Assembly: GCF_013377085.1 (NCBI RefSeq)
Contig: NZ_JACAAX010000019.1
Location: forward strand, 53,251 to 117,250
Length of the DNA stretch: 64,000 bases
DNA from: Rhodoplanes sp.
Lineage (GTDB): Bacteria; Pseudomonadota; Alphaproteobacteria; Rhizobiales; Xanthobacteraceae
Direction: 5' to 3'
Both the position numbers and the translations under genes were made by a program. Positions 8,343 to 16,658 of this stretch are shown in pieces (position 1 is the stretch's first letter; every line of letters begins with the position of its first letter). The notes beneath the pieces are model-generated. The model worked only from the letters and a program-made list of their open reading frames with translations. It had not been told where the DNA came from and made no database searches.

Positions 8343-9860
8343 ATGACCGCAGCCATCCGAGAGCGCCTCGTCGGCGCCCCTCTGCCGCAAGGCCTCGAAC
8401 CGTTCGCCGGCGTCACGGCCCACGCCCCCCATCTCGCCACCCGTGAGAGCAAGTACGGCCGCAAGCTGTGCAAGAGCCTGGAGGACGCGATCCGTGCCTC
8501 CGGCCTGAAGAACGGGATGACCATCTCGTTCCACCACGCGTTCCGCGAAGGCGACAAGACCATCAATCACGTCGTCGACACGCTGGCCGCCATGGGCTTC
8601 CGCGACCTGACGCTGGCGCCCTCGTCGCTCCTGTCGTGCAACGCGCCGCTGATAGAGCACATCAGGTCGGGCGTGATCCGCCGCATCTACACCTCCGGCA
8701 TGCGCGGCAAGCTCGCCGAGGCGATCTCCAACGGCCTGATGGAGGAGCCCATCAACGTGCATTCGCACGGCGGCCGCGTCCATCTCATCGACAGCGGCGA
8801 GCTGACCCTGGATGTCGCGTTCCTCGCCGTCGCCACGGCCGACGAGTTCGGCAACGCCAATGCGATCTCGGGCCGCTCGCGCTGCGGCTCGCTCGGCTAC
8901 GCCATGGTCGACGCCGCCCGCGCCCGCAAGGTGGTGCTGCTCACCGAGGAGCTGGTCCCCTTCCCCAACACGCCGGCCTCGATCCGCCAGGACCAGGTCG
9001 ATCTCGTCGTCAAGGTCGACCAGATCGGCGACCCGTCCAAGATCTCGGTCGGCGCGGCGCGCATCACCTCCAATCCGCGCGAGCTGCTGATCGCCCGGCT
9101 CGCCGCCGACGTCATGGAGCACGCCGGCTGGTTCGAGGACGGCTTCTCGCTGCAGACCGGCACGGGCGGCTCGGCGACCGCGACGGCGCGCTTCATCGAG
9201 CACCGCATGGTGAAGAAGGGCATCAAGGCCGCCTTCGCGCTCGGCGGCATCACCGGCTCGATCGTCGACCTGCACAAGAAGGGGCTGATCGGCCGCATCC
9301 TCGACACCCAGAGCTTCGACGCGGTGGCGGCCCGGTCGCTGGCCGAGAACCCGGAGCACTGGGAGATCTCGACCAACACCTACGCCAACCCCACCTCCAA
9401 GGGGGCGTGCAGCGACCGCGTCGACATGGTGATCCTCTCGGCCCTGGAGATCGACCTCGGCTTCAACGTCAACGTCATCACCGGCTCCGACGGCGTCATG
9501 CGCGGCGCCTCCGGCGGCCATTCCGATGTCGCGGCCGGCGCCAACCTGCCGATCGTCGTCGGGCCGCTGATCCGCTCGCGCATCCCGACCGTGGTCGAGC
9601 GCTGCACCACCGTGGTGACGCCGGGCGAGACCATCGGCGTGCTGGTCACCGACCACGGCATCGCCGTCAACCCGAACCGGCCGGAGGTCGCCGACAGGCT
9701 GAAGGCGGCGGGCCTGCCTGTGACCACCATCGAGGACCTCTATGCGCGGGCGATCGCGCTCACCGGCAAGCCGCAGCCGATCGAGTTCCTCGACAAGGTC
9801 GTCGGCATCATCCGCTACCGCGACGGCTCGGTGATCGACGTCGTCCGCCAGGTGAAGTGA
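8343..9860 (+). CDS. citF: Citrate lyase alpha subunit (citrate:acetyl-ACP transferase)
   Basis: 505 residues, full length. It exchanges citrate for the acetyl group on the carrier subunit, forming citryl-ACP. Recognisable blocks are NGMTISFHHAFREGD (about 58-72), NVHSHGGRVHLID (about 139-151), GTGGSATATARF and the C-terminal EIDLGFNVNVITGSDGVMRG. ATG at 8343 is chosen with GATCGAGGA just upstream. Its stop overlaps the citX start (TGATG). No damage is seen. Confidence 0.95.
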   Translation: MTAAIRERLVGAPLPQGLEPFAGVTAHAPHLATRESKYGRKLCKSLEDAIRASGLKNGMTISFHHAFREGDKTINHVVDTLAAMGFRDLTLAPSSLLSCNAPLIEHIRSGVIRRIYTSGMRGKLAEAISNGLMEEPINVHSHGGRVHLIDSGELTLDVAFLAVATADEFGNANAISGRSRCGSLGYAMVDAARARKVVLLTEELVPFPNTPASIRQDQVDLVVKVDQIGDPSKISVGAARITSNPRELLIARLAADVMEHAGWFEDGFSLQTGTGGSATATARFIEHRMVKKGIKAAFALGGITGSIVDLHKKGLIGRILDTQSFDAVAARSLAENPEHWEISTNTYANPTSKGACSDRVDMVILSALEIDLGFNVNVITGSDGVMRGASGGHSDVAAGANLPIVVGPLIRSRIPTVVERCTTVVTPGETIGVLVTDHGIAVNPNRPEVADRLKAAGLPVTTIEDLYARAIALTGKPQPIEFLDKVVGIIRYRDGSVIDVVRQVK

Positions 9861-10426
9861 TGGACGCGACCGCGGGCGACCGGCGGGCCGGCCCCGCCGT
9901 GACGATGGAGGCCATGCTGGCGGCCCGCGACCGCCGGGTGGAGCGGCGCCGGCAGGCCTTCGCCCGCCGGCCCGACGCGCCGATCGTCACCGTCTCGGTC
10001 GTCATGCCGGGGCCCGTGAAGGATTGTGTCCTGAGCCGCGAGGCCGCCAGTGCCGCACACGACGCGCTGGACCGCCTGCTCGCCGAGCGCCGGTGGTCGG
10101 CCACGACCGTCGCGGTCGAGGCCGGGCCGACCGGGGCGGAGGCGATGATCGCGGTCGAGGCCGACGCGCGCACCCTCAAGGCAGCGCTGGTGGCGCTGGA
10201 AGAAACCCATCCGCTCGGACGGTTGTGGGACCTCGACGTCGCCGCGTCGGCGGATCGCGCCGTGTCGCGGCGCGATCTCGGCCTGTCGCCGCGGCGCTGC
10301 CTGGTCTGCGAGGCGCCGGCCCATGCCTGCGCCCGCTCCCGCGCGCATCCGCACGCCACCCTGCTGGCCGTCATGGAGGAGAGGATCGATGCGTGGCTCG
10401 CTCGCCCCGCCGATCAGGCCGGCTGA
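9860..10426 (+). CDS. citX: Apo-citrate lyase phosphoribosyl-dephospho-CoA transferase
   Basis: 188 residues. CitX transfers the prosthetic group from its triphosphate precursor to the citD serine. Diagnostic motifs are GRLWDLDV (about 113-120) and RRCLVCEAPAHACARSRAHP near residues 143-162, containing the two conserved cysteines. The arginine-rich N-terminus (RDRRVERRRQAF) fits the family. Translation is coupled to citF, and the gene end overlaps the start of citG by 38 bases. Confidence 0.92.
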   Translation: MDATAGDRRAGPAVTMEAMLAARDRRVERRRQAFARRPDAPIVTVSVVMPGPVKDCVLSREAASAAHDALDRLLAERRWSATTVAVEAGPTGAEAMIAVEADARTLKAALVALEETHPLGRLWDLDVAASADRAVSRRDLGLSPRRCLVCEAPAHACARSRAHPHATLLAVMEERIDAWLARPADQAG

Positions 10427-11345
10427 CGGCGGCGCGCTGCTGCGCCGTCCCGTCGAGCGGGGCGACGTCGCGCGCCTCGCCGGAAAGCTCGCCGATCTCG
10501 TCGTCGATGCGCTGATGCGCGAGGTGCGGCTGACGCCCAAGCCGGGGCTGGTCGATCTGCGCAACACCGGGTCGCATCGCGACATGGACGTGTCGACCTT
10601 CGTGGCGTCCGCCGCCGCCATCCGGCCCGGGCTCGCCGGCTTCGTCGTCCTGGGCGCCGAGATCGCGCTCGCGCCGGCCGAGGCCGTCCTGGAACTGGCG
10701 CGGCCGGCCGGGATGGCCTGCGAGCGGGCCATGCTGGCCGCGACCGGCGGGGTCAACACCCACAAGGGCAGCATCTTCGCGTTCGGGCTGCTGCTGTGCG
10801 CCGCCGGCCGGCTGTGGGCCTTGGGCCTGCCGCTCGATGCCGACGCGGTCTGCGCAGAGGTCGCCCGCATCACCGACGGGATCGTCGCCCGTGAGCTGAG
10901 GCGCCCCGGCGAGCCGCGCACCGCCGGCGAGCGGCTGTTCCAGCGCCACGGCCTGACGGGCGCGCGGGGCGAGGCCGAATCCGGCTTCGCCACCGTGAGG
11001 TCCGGAGCCCTGCCCGTCCTCGAACGGGCGCTCGCCGCGGGCCGGGACGACGAGAGCGCTCTCGCGGCGGCCTTCCTGCACCTTCTCGAGCACAATGCCG
11101 ACACCAACCTCGCGGCACGCGGCGGCCTCGCCGGCCTGACATGGGCCCGCGCCGAGGCCGGGCGTCTCGCCCGGGCCGGCGGAATCGACGCGCCGGACTA
11201 CCGCGACCGCATGCGAGCCCTCGACGACGCCTTCATCGCCCGCAATCTCAGCCCGGGCGGAAGCGCCGACCTCCTGGCGGTCGCCTGGACGCTGCACCGC
11301 CTGCCCCACATCCTGCACTTCGGTCCGGCCACTCGCGCGTGTTGA
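10389..11345 (+). CDS. citG: Triphosphoribosyl-dephospho-CoA synthase
   Basis: 318 residues. It joins ATP and dephospho-CoA to make the citrate lyase prosthetic-group precursor. Motifs of the CitG/MdcB family are visible: LTPKPGLVDLRNTGSHRDMD (about 49-68), TGGVNTHKGSIFAFGLLL (about 119-136) and EHNADTNLAARGG (about 237-249). I start it at ATG 10389, inside the citX 3' end, because a GGAGGAGAG lies ahead and homology begins soon after; an upstream ATG at 10323 would add a non-homologous arginine/proline-rich stretch. Confidence 0.92.
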   Translation: MRGSLAPPIRPADGGALLRRPVERGDVARLAGKLADLVVDALMREVRLTPKPGLVDLRNTGSHRDMDVSTFVASAAAIRPGLAGFVVLGAEIALAPAEAVLELARPAGMACERAMLAATGGVNTHKGSIFAFGLLLCAAGRLWALGLPLDADAVCAEVARITDGIVARELRRPGEPRTAGERLFQRHGLTGARGEAESGFATVRSGALPVLERALAAGRDDESALAAAFLHLLEHNADTNLAARGGLAGLTWARAEAGRLARAGGIDAPDYRDRMRALDDAFIARNLSPGGSADLLAVAWTLHRLPHILHFGPATRAC

Positions 11346-11410
11346 AGCGATAGGCTGCACCGCCTATTGTCCGGGCGGGCTTCCGCCCGGCAGAGCACAG
11401 GCCTTCGGAG

Positions 11411-11998
11411 ATGATCGCGACCCTCTCGGGAGGCACACGGGACGCCCTCGCCGGCGCGTCGGCGCGGCTCGATCTCGTGCTGGTTCCCGGCTTCAAGGAC
11501 AGCGGACCGGAGCACTGGCAGAGCCTGTGGGAGACCGGCCTGCCGACGTTCCAGCGCATCGCGCAGCGCCGCTGGGACAATCCCGACATCGAGCTGTGGA
11601 TCGCGGCGATCGCGCGCCTGCTGGCGGAACGTCGCCGGCCGGCCGTGCTGATCGGCCACTCGCTGGGAGCCCTGGCCTCGAGCTGCCTCGCCGCCGACGG
11701 CCACCGGCTGGTCGCCGGGCTGATGCTGGTGGCGCCGGCCGAGCCGGCCCGCTTCGAGGCGGAGGAGCGCGTGCCGCAAACGCCGCTCGGCGTTCCGACC
11801 CTGGTGGTGGCGAGCCACAACGATCCGATGATGCGGTTCGCCCGCGCCGAGCACTGGGCGAAGACCTGGACGGCGGACCTCGCGGATCTCGGCGAGGCGG
11901 GCCACATCAATGCCGAGGCGGGCTTCGGCCCGTGGCCGCACGGGCTCGACCTGCTCGCCGGCCTGGTGTCGAAGGTGCTCGTTTCACTCGAAACATGA
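11411..11998 (+). CDS. RBBP9/YdeN-family alpha/beta serine hydrolase
   Basis: 195 residues. It shows VLVPGFKDSGPEHWQ (about 23-37), nucleophile elbow IGHSLGALAS (about 80-89), an acid region SHNDPMMRFARA (about 137-148) and GHINAEAGFGPWP (about 168-180) with the catalytic His, as in RBBP9/YdeN hydrolases. It follows citG by 65 bases on the same strand, so it may be the last gene of the cit operon. The substrate is unknown; a thioesterase or esterase housekeeping role for the lyase cannot be judged from sequence. Confidence 0.85.
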   Translation: MIATLSGGTRDALAGASARLDLVLVPGFKDSGPEHWQSLWETGLPTFQRIAQRRWDNPDIELWIAAIARLLAERRRPAVLIGHSLGALASSCLAADGHRLVAGLMLVAPAEPARFEAEERVPQTPLGVPTLVVASHNDPMMRFARAEHWAKTWTADLADLGEAGHINAEAGFGPWPHGLDLLAGLVSKVLVSLET

Positions 11999-12151
11999 GC
12001 GCCCATCGGGCCGGGCCACCTCGCTTATCCGAATTCGATGTTTTTCGATGTGGGCGCCGACCGCCGATCGGCGCGGCAGGTCTCCCGTGATGGCGAAGGC
12101 GACCTTGGACAGACTGGCGTAATGCCAGCCCTCACTGGCTCCACCCCCTCG

Positions 12152-12249
12152 CGTCATGACCTGGCTTGACCCGACCATCCATCAAACTGCTGAAAAGAAA
12201 GCATTTTCTAGAGTTGGATACGCGGGTCGAGCCCGCGTATGACGAGTCG
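12152..12249. repeat. ~100-bp palindromic intergenic repeat, copy 1
   Basis: The sequence starts CGTCATGACCTGGCTTGAC and ends GGTCGAGCCCGCGTATGACGAG. The ends are imperfect inverted repeats (CGTCAT.../...ATGACG), with a GCATTTTCTAG-like centre. It shares the ends and the tail GACGAGTCGGAGC with the copy at 18138-18238, and the same design with 37423-37520. It lies between the convergent hydrolase and Bug-receptor genes. Confidence 0.8.
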
Positions 12250-12301
12250 GAGCAAGGCGCCATTCCACTCCCGCACCAGGATCGTGCAATCAACCCGGCG
12301 C

Positions 12302-13267
12302 TCACTTCGGAGACCAGGGCTCCTCGCTCCAGAGTTTCTGCAGGAGTTGCTCGGCACGTTCGAGAGCGACAGCGTATTCGGCCGGTGGCAGGTAGCGCAT
12401 GGGCGAGAAGGTCGCCGCCATCTTGGCCTGGAACTCCGGGTCCGCCGCCGTCTTGGTGACGGCGTCCTCGAGGATCTTCCGTACCTCGGGCGGAAGGCCT
12501 TTCGGCGCGGCGACGCCGCGCATCGCATTGCTTTCCATGTCGAAGCCGAGCTCCTTGAAAGTCGGAACGTCGGGCGCCACCGAGCTGCGCATCGCACCGG
12601 CCTGAGCGAGCTGAACGAACGGGCTGCCGGAGGCCACGTACTGCATCGCCTCGCCGATGTTGATCGAGGCGACCGCGATATGTCGCCCGAGAACGGCGGT
12701 TCGCACCATCGAGCCGCCCGCGTAGGGCACATGGGTCATCTTGACGCCCGCCGCCCGCTGGAACGCCAGCATGGCGAGGTGATCGTCCGAGCCGACGCCG
12801 GTCGTCCCCACCGTCACGGTGCCGGGGTTCGCCTTGGCGTAGGCCTGGAGCTCCTTGAGCGTCCGGAATTGGCTGTCCTTGTGCACGGAGAAGCCGCTCG
12901 GGTCGTCGACCAGATTGCCGAGAAGATCGTAGCTCTTCCAGGTGAATTTGGTCGCGCGCTCGATCGGGATGCTGAGGATGGTCGGCGTGTTGATGAAACC
13001 GATCGTGTAGCCGTCCGGCTTGGCTTCGGCGAGCGCCGTGAAGCCGATCTCGCCGGCCGCGCCGGGCCGGTTGACCACCACGATCTTGGTGCGCCCGCCG
13101 ATGTATTTCTCCATGAACGACGCGACGATCCGGGCGGTCAGGTCGGTCACCCCTCCGGCCGAATAGGCGACGATCATCTCGATCGGCTTGGCGGGATACT
13201 GCGCCTGGGCGGACGTCGTGAGGCCGAAGACGAGCATCACCGTGGCGAACCACTTCAGCTTGGCCAT
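12302..13267 (-). CDS. tctC: Tripartite tricarboxylate transporter substrate-binding protein (TctC/Bug)
   Basis: About 321 residues with a signal peptide (MAKLKWFATVMLVFGLTTSA, cleaved near AQA-QYPAKP). The mature start QYPAKPIEMIVAYSAGGVTDL is the Bug-family ligand loop, and VVNRPGAAGEIGF plus HVPYAGGSM are the other conserved ligand-contact segments. It captures a small organic acid in the periplasm for TctA/TctB. The start has GGAGGAGAGGGA upstream. It is the last gene of the iclR-tctB-tctA-tctC direction. Ligand unknown; the family binds carboxylates and other polar organics. Confidence 0.93.
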   Translation of the reverse strand: MAKLKWFATVMLVFGLTTSAQAQYPAKPIEMIVAYSAGGVTDLTARIVASFMEKYIGGRTKIVVVNRPGAAGEIGFTALAEAKPDGYTIGFINTPTILSIPIERATKFTWKSYDLLGNLVDDPSGFSVHKDSQFRTLKELQAYAKANPGTVTVGTTGVGSDDHLAMLAFQRAAGVKMTHVPYAGGSMVRTAVLGRHIAVASINIGEAMQYVASGSPFVQLAQAGAMRSSVAPDVPTFKELGFDMESNAMRGVAAPKGLPPEVRKILEDAVTKTAADPEFQAKMAATFSPMRYLPPAEYAVALERAEQLLQKLWSEEPWSPK

Positions 13268-13306
13268 GTCCCTCTCCTCCTGTGGAGTCTCGTGGTGGGG
13301 CCGAGG

Positions 13307-14797
13307 CTACAGGACTTCGCGTTTGCGCTTCAGCGAAGGCACGAGCATCAGCAGAAGCAACGCCGCGCTCAAGGCGAACAGCGTCGCCGATATCGGGCTC
13401 TGAACGAAGACCATGAAATTGCCCTGGGAGATGACCAGCGATCGTCGCAGGTTCTCCTCGAGCATCGGACCGACCACGAAACCGAGCATCAGCGGCGCGG
13501 CCTCGCAGCCCGTCAGCCTGAACACGTAGCCGATCACGCCGAACGCGGCCATGATGCCGACCTCGAACACGCTGTTGTTCAGCGAGTAGGTTCCGAGCGC
13601 GCAGAAGACGAGAATGATCGGGAACAATATCGTGTAAGGCACGCGCAGCAGGCGGACCCACAGGCCGATCAGCGGAAGGTTGAGGAGGACCAGCAGCACG
13701 TTGCCGATGAACATGCTCGCGATCATGCCCCAGAACAATGCGGGCTGGGACGAGATGACCAGCGGACCAGGCTGGATCCCCTGGATCATCATGGCACCGA
13801 TCATCAACGCCATGATCGCGTTGGGGGGAACGCCGAGGCTCAGCATCGGAATGAAGCAGGCCTGCGCGGCGGCGTTGTTGGACGCCTCAGGTCCGGCGAC
13901 GCCTTCGACCATGCCCTTGCCGAAGTCCTGCGGGCGATCGGAAATCCTCTTCTCCAGAGCGTAGGACGCGAACGAGCTGAGAGTCGCGCTGCTGCCGGGC
14001 AGGATCCCGAGTGCGCCGCCGAGCAGGGTTCCCCGAAGCGCCGCGGGCCAGGACCGTCGGAAGTCCTCCTTGGTCGGCCACAGCCGCGCGATGCTCGCCA
14101 TCGCGCGGCCACGACCGCCGGTCTCGTCCAGGCTGGCGATGATCTCCGTGATGCCGAACATGCCCATAGCGAGAGGCACGAAACCCAGGCCGTCGTAGAG
14201 CACCACCAGATCGAAGGTGTAGCGCTTCTCACCGGAGCTGAGGTCGGTGCCGATGCAGCCGAGCAAAAGGCCGAGCAGAACCATCGCGACGGCCTTGACG
14301 ATCGATCCGCCCGCCAGCACGACGGCCCCGATCAGACCGACGGTCAGCAGGGCGACATAGTCGACCGGCCCGAACAGGATCGCGATATCGGCGAGAGGCG
14401 GTCCCGCGACGGCGATGACCAGCGTGGTCACGATGCCGGCGAACAGAGACGCGAGCGCGGCGATCGCCAGCGCGGCGCCGGCCCGGCCCTGGCGCGCCAT
14501 CTCGTAGCCGTCGAGGCAGGTCATCACCGACGAGGATTCGCCCGGGAGCTTGACCAGAATGGCCGTCGTGGAGCCGCCGTATTGCGAGCCGTAGAAGATC
14601 CCGGCCAGCATGATCAGCGAGGTGACCGGGGGCAGATAGAAGGTGATCGGCAGCAGCATCGCCACGGTCGCGGTCGGACCGAGCCCGGGCAGCACGCCGA
14701 TCAGCGTCCCGAGGAACGTGCCCAGGAAGCAGAAGAGCAGGTTTTCTGGGCTCAACGCGACGCCGAACCCGAAGACGAGATTGTTGAGGACGTCCAT
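13307..14797 (-). CDS. tctA: Tripartite tricarboxylate transporter large membrane subunit
   Basis: About 496 residues with ~11-12 membrane segments. Family signatures are GTLIGVLPGLGPTATVAMLLP (split across residues about 34-54), GGSTTAILVKLPGE and ALGILPGSSATLSSF in the second half. ATG at 14797 overlaps the tctB stop (TGATG), which I prefer to the GTG at 14809 because the second TctA in this window also starts MD-L-NL. It moves the substrate delivered by TctC across the inner membrane. Confidence 0.93.
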   Translation of the reverse strand: MDVLNNLVFGFGVALSPENLLFCFLGTFLGTLIGVLPGLGPTATVAMLLPITFYLPPVTSLIMLAGIFYGSQYGGSTTAILVKLPGESSSVMTCLDGYEMARQGRAGAALAIAALASLFAGIVTTLVIAVAGPPLADIAILFGPVDYVALLTVGLIGAVVLAGGSIVKAVAMVLLGLLLGCIGTDLSSGEKRYTFDLVVLYDGLGFVPLAMGMFGITEIIASLDETGGRGRAMASIARLWPTKEDFRRSWPAALRGTLLGGALGILPGSSATLSSFASYALEKRISDRPQDFGKGMVEGVAGPEASNNAAAQACFIPMLSLGVPPNAIMALMIGAMMIQGIQPGPLVISSQPALFWGMIASMFIGNVLLVLLNLPLIGLWVRLLRVPYTILFPIILVFCALGTYSLNNSVFEVGIMAAFGVIGYVFRLTGCEAAPLMLGFVVGPMLEENLRRSLVISQGNFMVFVQSPISATLFALSAALLLLMLVPSLKRKREVL

Positions 14798-15273
14798 CAG
14801 ACCGGCCACACGCGAATGGGGAGCTGCGCCCCCCAGATGAAGATCGCGACACAGGTGAGCGACAGGGCGACGCCGAGCACGAGCGTCGTCACGACGCCCC
14901 TCCTCTCGCCGGCGAGGCCCGACAAAGCCACCATCAACAGGATGGCCGCGACCAGCCCGAGCGTCTCGAGCGTCAGGGCGAACAGGACGACGCAGAAGGT
15001 GACGACGATCAGGGGGCGGGGCGAGTGGAAGGCGATCGCCGCTCGCGACTTGACGACGCCGCCGATCGCGATCCCGACGCCGATGACGACCAGCAGCACG
15101 GACACCAGACGGGGCAGGAAGGCGCTACCGAGCTCGGCGGCCGTCCCGAAGCTGAGCTGAAGGGAGAAGAGATACCCGAGAACACCGAACAGGACGAACA
15201 TCGAGCCCGCGACGATGTCTTGGCTCACGTGCGGACCCGAAGAATCCGCGACCGGATTCGGTTCGTCTGACAT
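14797..15273 (-). CDS. tctB: Tripartite tricarboxylate transporter small membrane subunit
   Basis: 158 residues with four predicted membrane helices, the TctB layout (helix 1 about 22-40, helix 2 about 50-70, a paired helix at 85-120, helix 4 about 125-150). SAFLPRLVSVLLVVIG is the usual TctB segment after helix 1. Its stop is fused to the tctA start. Upstream, at 15302-15322, is a perfect palindrome likely to be the IclR operator. Sequence conservation in TctB is low, so the call relies on topology and neighbours. Confidence 0.88.
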   Translation of the reverse strand: MSDEPNPVADSSGPHVSQDIVAGSMFVLFGVLGYLFSLQLSFGTAAELGSAFLPRLVSVLLVVIGVGIAIGGVVKSRAAIAFHSPRPLIVVTFCVVLFALTLETLGLVAAILLMVALSGLAGERRGVVTTLVLGVALSLTCVAIFIWGAQLPIRVWPV

Positions 15274-15301
15274 GACAGGCGTCCCCGCAGTCGCCAGACC
15301 A

Positions 15302-15322
15302 AAATTCCGTCTGGCGGAATTT
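15302..15322. promoter_or_regulatory. Perfect palindrome upstream of tctB, candidate IclR operator
   Basis: Arms AAATTCCG and CGGAATTT flank TCTGG, giving the core TTCC-N7-GGAA. The same core with the same spacing occurs at 16348-16364 (upstream of the IclR gene) and 16580-16600 (upstream of the aldehyde dehydrogenase). IclR-family operators are commonly of this A/T-rich palindromic type; assignment to the adjacent regulator is inference. Confidence 0.65.
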
Positions 15323-15391
15323 GTTTCTTTAGTGTGAAATACGCTAGCCTCATTGTCGCCGCCGAGTCAACGGCGGCGCCGTGCCCTGTCC

Positions 15392-15426
15392 CGTTCTCCA
15401 CGGCGTGACGGCCAGGCTCGAGAACG
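15392..15426 (-). terminator. Possible weak hairpin downstream of the IclR gene
   Basis: CGTTCTC (15392-15398) and GAGAACG (15420-15426) can form a seven-base stem past the IclR stop. There is no T-tract on either side, so this is a weak candidate for a transcript end. Confidence 0.25.
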
Positions 15427-15500
15427 ACCGTGCCGGGCGCGATTCCGGCGCCCTGATGCCGATCGTGAAAGACGGCCAGCGCCAGCGCCGGCGCCGATCG

Positions 15501-16334
15501 TCACGGGCGGAGCAGGCGTTCGATGTCGCGGGATGCCTGGATCGACAATTCGAAAATGCTTCTCAGCCCGGTGCTGTCCACGCGGCTGGACGGCGCCGAG
15601 ACGGTCAGCGCGAAGGCGATCTTGTCCGGCGCGCAGAAGATCGGGACGGCGGTCGAGGTGATCCCCTCCTCCCGTTCGCCGTGGCTCACGGCCCTGCCCC
15701 CGTTGCGGCGAATCTCGGCCAGCTCGCGCCGGAATCGATCGGGGTCCAAAATCGTTCCGGGCGCGATCGGACGCACCTTCGCGATCTCCTCCTCGACCGT
15801 CTCGGCATCGGCGTAGGCGAGCAGGCATTTCCCGGCGGCGCCGGCCCACAGCGGAAATCGATCGCTGACGCGAACCACGCAGCGCATGCTCCGCAGGCTT
15901 TCGACATGCTCGTAGACGACGCGGTAGCCGCCTTCCATCGCGTAGAGCGTGACGGCCTCCTTGCAGGCGTCGCGCAGCGCCAGCATGTGGGGCAACACGG
16001 TGTTGTGCAGCTTGAAGTGAGATTTCGCGACGGCGCCGAGCAGATAGACGGCGTTGCCGAGCGAATATGTCTTGACCTTGCTGCGCTGCAGAAACCCCTG
16101 GGCGGTGAGGACGGTCGCCAGCCGCAACGTCGTCGACGGCGCCAACGACAGCTTTTCGGACAGCTCGGTCAGCGTCAGCGCCTCCGTGTTCAGGTCGAAG
16201 CAGCGCAGCAACGACAGCGCCCGCTCCACCGATCGCACCGAGTCTTCTGCCATGGCGTTTCTCGTCGGTCCGGCGGAAGGCACCGGCGCCTGGGTCGCCC
16301 CCGGGTGACCGGCCCGTCCGCGTGAGTATTTCAT
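15501..16334 (-). CDS. IclR-family transcriptional regulator
   Basis: About 277 residues from ATG 16334. A winged helix-turn-helix (DSVRSVERALSLLRCF, then TELSEKLSLAPSTTLRLATVL and GFLQRS) is followed by the IclR ligand domain with SDRFPLWAGAAGKCLLAY, GGRAVSHGEREEGITSTAVPIF and VSAPSSRVD, about 100-270. A shorter start at ATG 16253 (MAEDSVRSVERAL) is possible; the frame stays open upstream into low-complexity Arg/Ala sequence that I exclude. It lies between tctBAC, in the same direction, and the divergent aldehyde dehydrogenase; palindromes upstream of all three units point to control of this cluster and itself. Ligand unknown, presumably the TctC substrate or a metabolite of it. Confidence 0.92.
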   Translation of the reverse strand: MKYSRGRAGHPGATQAPVPSAGPTRNAMAEDSVRSVERALSLLRCFDLNTEALTLTELSEKLSLAPSTTLRLATVLTAQGFLQRSKVKTYSLGNAVYLLGAVAKSHFKLHNTVLPHMLALRDACKEAVTLYAMEGGYRVVYEHVESLRSMRCVVRVSDRFPLWAGAAGKCLLAYADAETVEEEIAKVRPIAPGTILDPDRFRRELAEIRRNGGRAVSHGEREEGITSTAVPIFCAPDKIAFALTVSAPSSRVDSTGLRSIFELSIQASRDIERLLRP

Positions 16335-16347
16335 CCATTGTAACTCT

Positions 16348-16364
16348 TTTCCGACTGATGGAAA
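16348..16364. promoter_or_regulatory. Candidate IclR operator upstream of the IclR gene
   Basis: TTTCC-GACTGAT-GGAAA: perfect five-base arms and the TTCC-N7-GGAA core seen at 15302-15322 and 16580-16600. Its position 14 bases ahead of the proposed start at 16334 fits autorepression. Confidence 0.55.
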
Positions 16365-16579
16365 CGCCGCGGGTACCGTCGGCGCCATCGTCGCCCCTCG
16401 TGCGTCCCTCGTGCGCCCCTCGTGCGTCCCTCGTCTCGCGCCTCGCGCCTCTCGTTCATCGCACGCCGTCGACGGTGCGGGCGGTGTGCGCCTCGCGCAT
16501 GTCCCGGCTGCGGGCAAAGCGCAGGGGCCGCGTCTTGACATGGCGAAAGTCGGAGAGCACGCTTCTGCACAGAGGAATT

Positions 16580-16600
16580 AATTTCCGCTCTATGGAATTT
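16580..16600. promoter_or_regulatory. Candidate IclR operator upstream of the aldehyde dehydrogenase
   Basis: AATTTCC-GCTCTAT-GGAATTT: six of seven arm positions pair, again with TTCC-N7-GGAA. It lies about 60 bases ahead of the ATG at 16659 and would control the rightward catabolic genes. Confidence 0.55.
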
Positions 16601-16658
16601 TAGCTCCGAACAAGGCGGAGTGGACACCTGGAGCGATCCCAGCGGAAGGGGGAGCACG

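Noticed and set aside
12239..15160. Open frame of over 970 codons opposite tctC, tctA and tctB
   Set aside because: Low-complexity charged sequence antisense to three well-supported transporter genes; treated as a shadow.
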